A stretch of 64,000 nt of DNA, taken from contig NC_092525.1 of NCBI RefSeq assembly GCF_037038585.1, positions 32,918,867 to 32,982,866 on the forward strand. The letters run 5' to 3'. This DNA comes from Patagioenas fasciata. Lineage: Eukaryota; Chordata; Aves; Columbiformes; Columbidae. A program made the position numbers and the translations under genes. Each line of letters starts with the position of its first letter. Within the stretch, counting starts at the first letter, position 1. Below are positions 61,233 through 64,000 of the stretch, piece after piece. The notes under the pieces were generated by a model that ran no database searches, was not told where the DNA came from, and saw nothing but the letters and a program-made list of their open reading frames with translations.

Positions 61233-64000
61233 TTGCCATTACCTCTGCAGCATCTGAGAGAGGTGACCTTTTGTCTCCTGGTATGACTCCCCACACAAGG
61301 CACCACTGTGCAGAGATCCTGAGCTAGTCCAGGTGAGCTGGGAGAGCTGCATTAGCTAGAAAGGAGACAGCAATGCACAGCAGCCCAGCCAGAACAGACG
61401 GCAGCCTGCATCCCCTCTCCTGGCAAGTCTCCTGACAGCAAGTGAGAAGACAACTACAGGAGGGGAGGAAGTTGTAAAGTACCATTACTGTGTGTGTTGT
61501 TTCTGTCTCAAGTCTACAAATTTGGCATGAACAGTATGTTTTAATGAAAAAAAAGCAACCTTCCAACAGAAGCAACAATGAAAATAATGACTAGTTAAAG
61601 CCTTGATAATTACACCCAGGATCACCCAGGCAATCTTATTTTGTGCCTTTGGATAGGTACATCTTCCCTTCCTCTCCCCCATCTTCAGTGTTCCTCTTAG
61701 ACCTAGCAGATATAAGAAGTTATAAGCTGAAAAGAGATTTGGTATATGTAGATGCACACTTGAAAATCTGATCCATGCTCTTCACCTAAAAACATTACTT
61801 TCTTCACCTCTTTCAAAGTTCATTAAATGTAGAGTGGATGATTTAGCCCAGAGAATACGACATTCATAATAATAAATATGGTTTCTGCAGATTTCCTAGG
61901 ATGAAGACTATTTACATCCTATTCCCACAGGAAATTAGGTAAGGAATAAACATTAAAGTAAGTATGCAGTCTGTGTCACCCCTCTAATAAATACTGAAGG
62001 ATGATTTCAAACAAATTTAACAAAAGAAGTTTCAGATAAACCAATTTCCTTCAAGTTGCATGGAAACAGGCATCTGGCTACCAAGGGGAACAAAATCCTG
62101 CTAGTGTTCCAGCCAAGAGAAATCCTGAAAGATTAAGTTAAACACAAGAATATCTGTAAGAGGGAGGTCACTTTTAAATACTCCAACTATGAGGAAATCT
62201 TCAGGGACACTGATCTGTAGGCCAGGCTTCATTCCTTCAGCTGCTTATGAAATGATGCAGCATTAGGCTCTCCCTCCCAGTTTTCACTTCATTTCCATTC
62301 AACTGTGGAACAGTTTGTCAGAGACTTCAGATAGACTTCAGGCAAAGGAAGCCAAAGGCCTTCAGATTTATTCTTTTCTTGTTCCAGGTACGTTTAAAAA
62401 GTCCACTGTGAGGAACTACTAACTGCTCTTTATACATCTTCTGCCCTCCTAACCTTGGACAGTGGCAGGGTCAGTAACATCCCATCGTGAACAGCTAAAG
62501 TGTTTAGAGAAATGAACTGCTACAAGCAAGAGACTGTTAATTATGTGGTAGTTAGTGGAGTAGGAGAAGAAGATGATGTTGACCTCTAGTGACTAGTCTG
62601 GGGATACCTGGTGGCATGATCAGAGTGAAATGTTTCTGAGAACAGCTAGCCAAAAGTTTCACTGAAGCTGGCACGTGAGAGCAGTCATGCTGCTCATGGA
62701 GGCGAGTAACTACACATCCCTTTCATGGAACAGAAACCTCCAGCTGGAACAAATACCCCAGAGATGCTGCTGTATAGCCTAAACTACACACACAAATTTG
62801 AAGAGAGGACGATTGTGCATGGATGCCTTGAGCTGTACAGTGGCTGCAACCCCTAGAGACAAAATGAACCCAGACTGAGCGAAAGGACGGGACAGACATC
62901 ACCATGGAGGCAGAGATTGTGGCATAATGCCAGGAGGAAACCAGAGAGTGAAGGAGTAAGCTAGGAAAGGACCTGAGCTGGAAGCACTGAACTAAATCAA
63001 TTTCTCAGAACATGGAAATGAAACAAGAGGAAACAATTGTGATTCATTTTAAATAAGGAAAACAGCAGAGGATCACCCCAACCCACTGTCTATTTCTTAG
63101 CTGACATAACTCACCAGATGCAACATTATGCCAGATTATTAGTAATGGAAAATATTGTTAGATATTTAAATATTGGCCATCAGTGAGTTATAGATTTGAT
63201 TTTTACATGTCATCCATTCTACATAATGAAACTATTTATTCAATTATGTTTTAAAATCATGTAGAGTATGCTACGTTGCACATTCCTAGAACATAAATGG
63301 AAGACCATACATGATGCCTTAAGAAGTTACTCAGATCTTATCCACAGATGCAAAATAACAAGTGTTTTATTTTCCCACTTATTCAAAAGAAATGAAAAAA
63401 ACAAAAACAAAAAAACCCTCTTCCCGGCAGAGCCACTCAAGGTAACACAAAGAAAATAACAGATATTCAGGAAAAGGTTAAAGCACAAAAATGACTCAAG
63501 GACTGGGAATGAAATTATGTTCCAAACTAGTGACACAGCCCAAGTGACGTCATGACTATACTGTCCCATGCAGAGAGAGATACCAGCAAAAGGGAAATGA
63601 GGTGAGCAGAATCTGCCCCCAGGTAAATGTTCTGACACGGATTTGAAGTGGGGAAAAAATTAACCTGATTTCTAGTCCCTCCAGAACTAAGCAGTGGTAG
63701 CTGTTTCTCAACAGGGAAGGATTCCCATTTTTCGAGGATTTTTTCCTTTTAATATATCTTTTCAAATAGAACTTAACATCCATCTTAATATCACTGCTCA
63801 CTTCACAGCTTGGACTGCTTAGCATCAAAATTGGGCAAAGACAGCCTGGCTGCCAAAAGGTAAACTGAAAAAAATGCACATTTTGCCACTCAAATACATA
63901 AATTAAGGAATTAACTTGGGTTTTTTGCCCTTTGGGTAGTGCATTTGCTTTGCATGTAGTGGCTAACTGGGAGGATGAACAGGTACTACTGTCCCCCATA
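61233..64000. other. Right-end non-coding sequence
   Basis: AT-rich, with a 147-codon minus-strand frame running off toward the right edge (63556-63999) that resembles no known protein. It could be intergenic or part of the 3' end of the neighbouring gene, which by analogy with mammals would be LRRC8B on the same strand. No evidence decides this. Confidence 0.45.

Noticed and set aside
63556..63999. Minus-strand 147-codon ORF at the right edge
   Set aside because: No resemblance to LRRC8B or any other family I know; AT-rich with low-complexity Lys/Phe stretches, likely chance.
1..64000. CRISPR arrays, operons, phage or integrated viral genes, tRNA and rRNA genes
   Set aside because: No regularly spaced repeats, no clustered prokaryote-type genes, no recognisable retroviral gag/pol/env frame or LTR pair, and no tRNA-like or rRNA-like sequence was noticed on reading.

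Overview
This window looks like nuclear DNA of a sauropsid, most likely a bird. The reasons are a split vertebrate gene with GT-AG introns, CpG islands, very little recognisable repeat (about 0.8 kb in 64 kb), and the repeats that are present: 5'-truncated CR1 LINE fragments, one ending in the octamer-type 3' tail typical of avian and reptilian CR1. Nothing bacterial, phage-like or CRISPR-like was seen. The species cannot be fixed from the sequence.

The one protein-coding gene I can support is LRRC8C on the minus strand, a subunit of the volume-regulated anion channel. Its coding sequence lies in two exons. A 46-codon exon (38722-38859, with 4 nt of 5'UTR to 38863) encodes the N-terminus and first membrane helix. 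A large terminal exon (34260-36530) encodes everything else. They join in phase 0 to give an intact 802-residue protein, essentially the family length. A strong CpG island at about 52.66-53.95 kb, 14.5 kb upstream, carries GC boxes and a good minus-strand splice donor at 53361/53362. It is the best candidate for the promoter and non-coding exon 1. AT-rich sequence from 34259 down to about 30.4 kb, ending at a poly(A) signal with a GT-rich stretch beyond it, looks like a long 3'UTR; there are nearer alternative signals.

The rest is non-coding. From 1 to 30.4 kb, the region downstream of LRRC8C holds a pyrimidine-rich block (4.2-5.3 kb), a small isolated CpG-rich patch (10.34-10.56 kb, possibly the promoter of the next gene), a CR1 3' end (12.09-12.26 kb), a 42-bp tandem duplication (12.98-13.06 kb) and a rearranged CR1 (24.45-25.05 kb). 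From 38.9 to 53.4 kb is the presumed large first intron. From 54 to 64 kb is upstream intergenic sequence with one worn CR1 3' end near 61.2 kb. In mammals LRRC8B, LRRC8C and LRRC8D form a same-direction cluster. By analogy LRRC8D should lie beyond the left side and LRRC8B beyond the right side; neither coding region is present here.

Most other open reading frames are chance products of GC-rich or pyrimidine-rich sequence. I found no credible novel system. The points worth following are the promoter and uORF structure of LRRC8C, its UTR ends, the isolated CpG patch, and the rearranged CR1.
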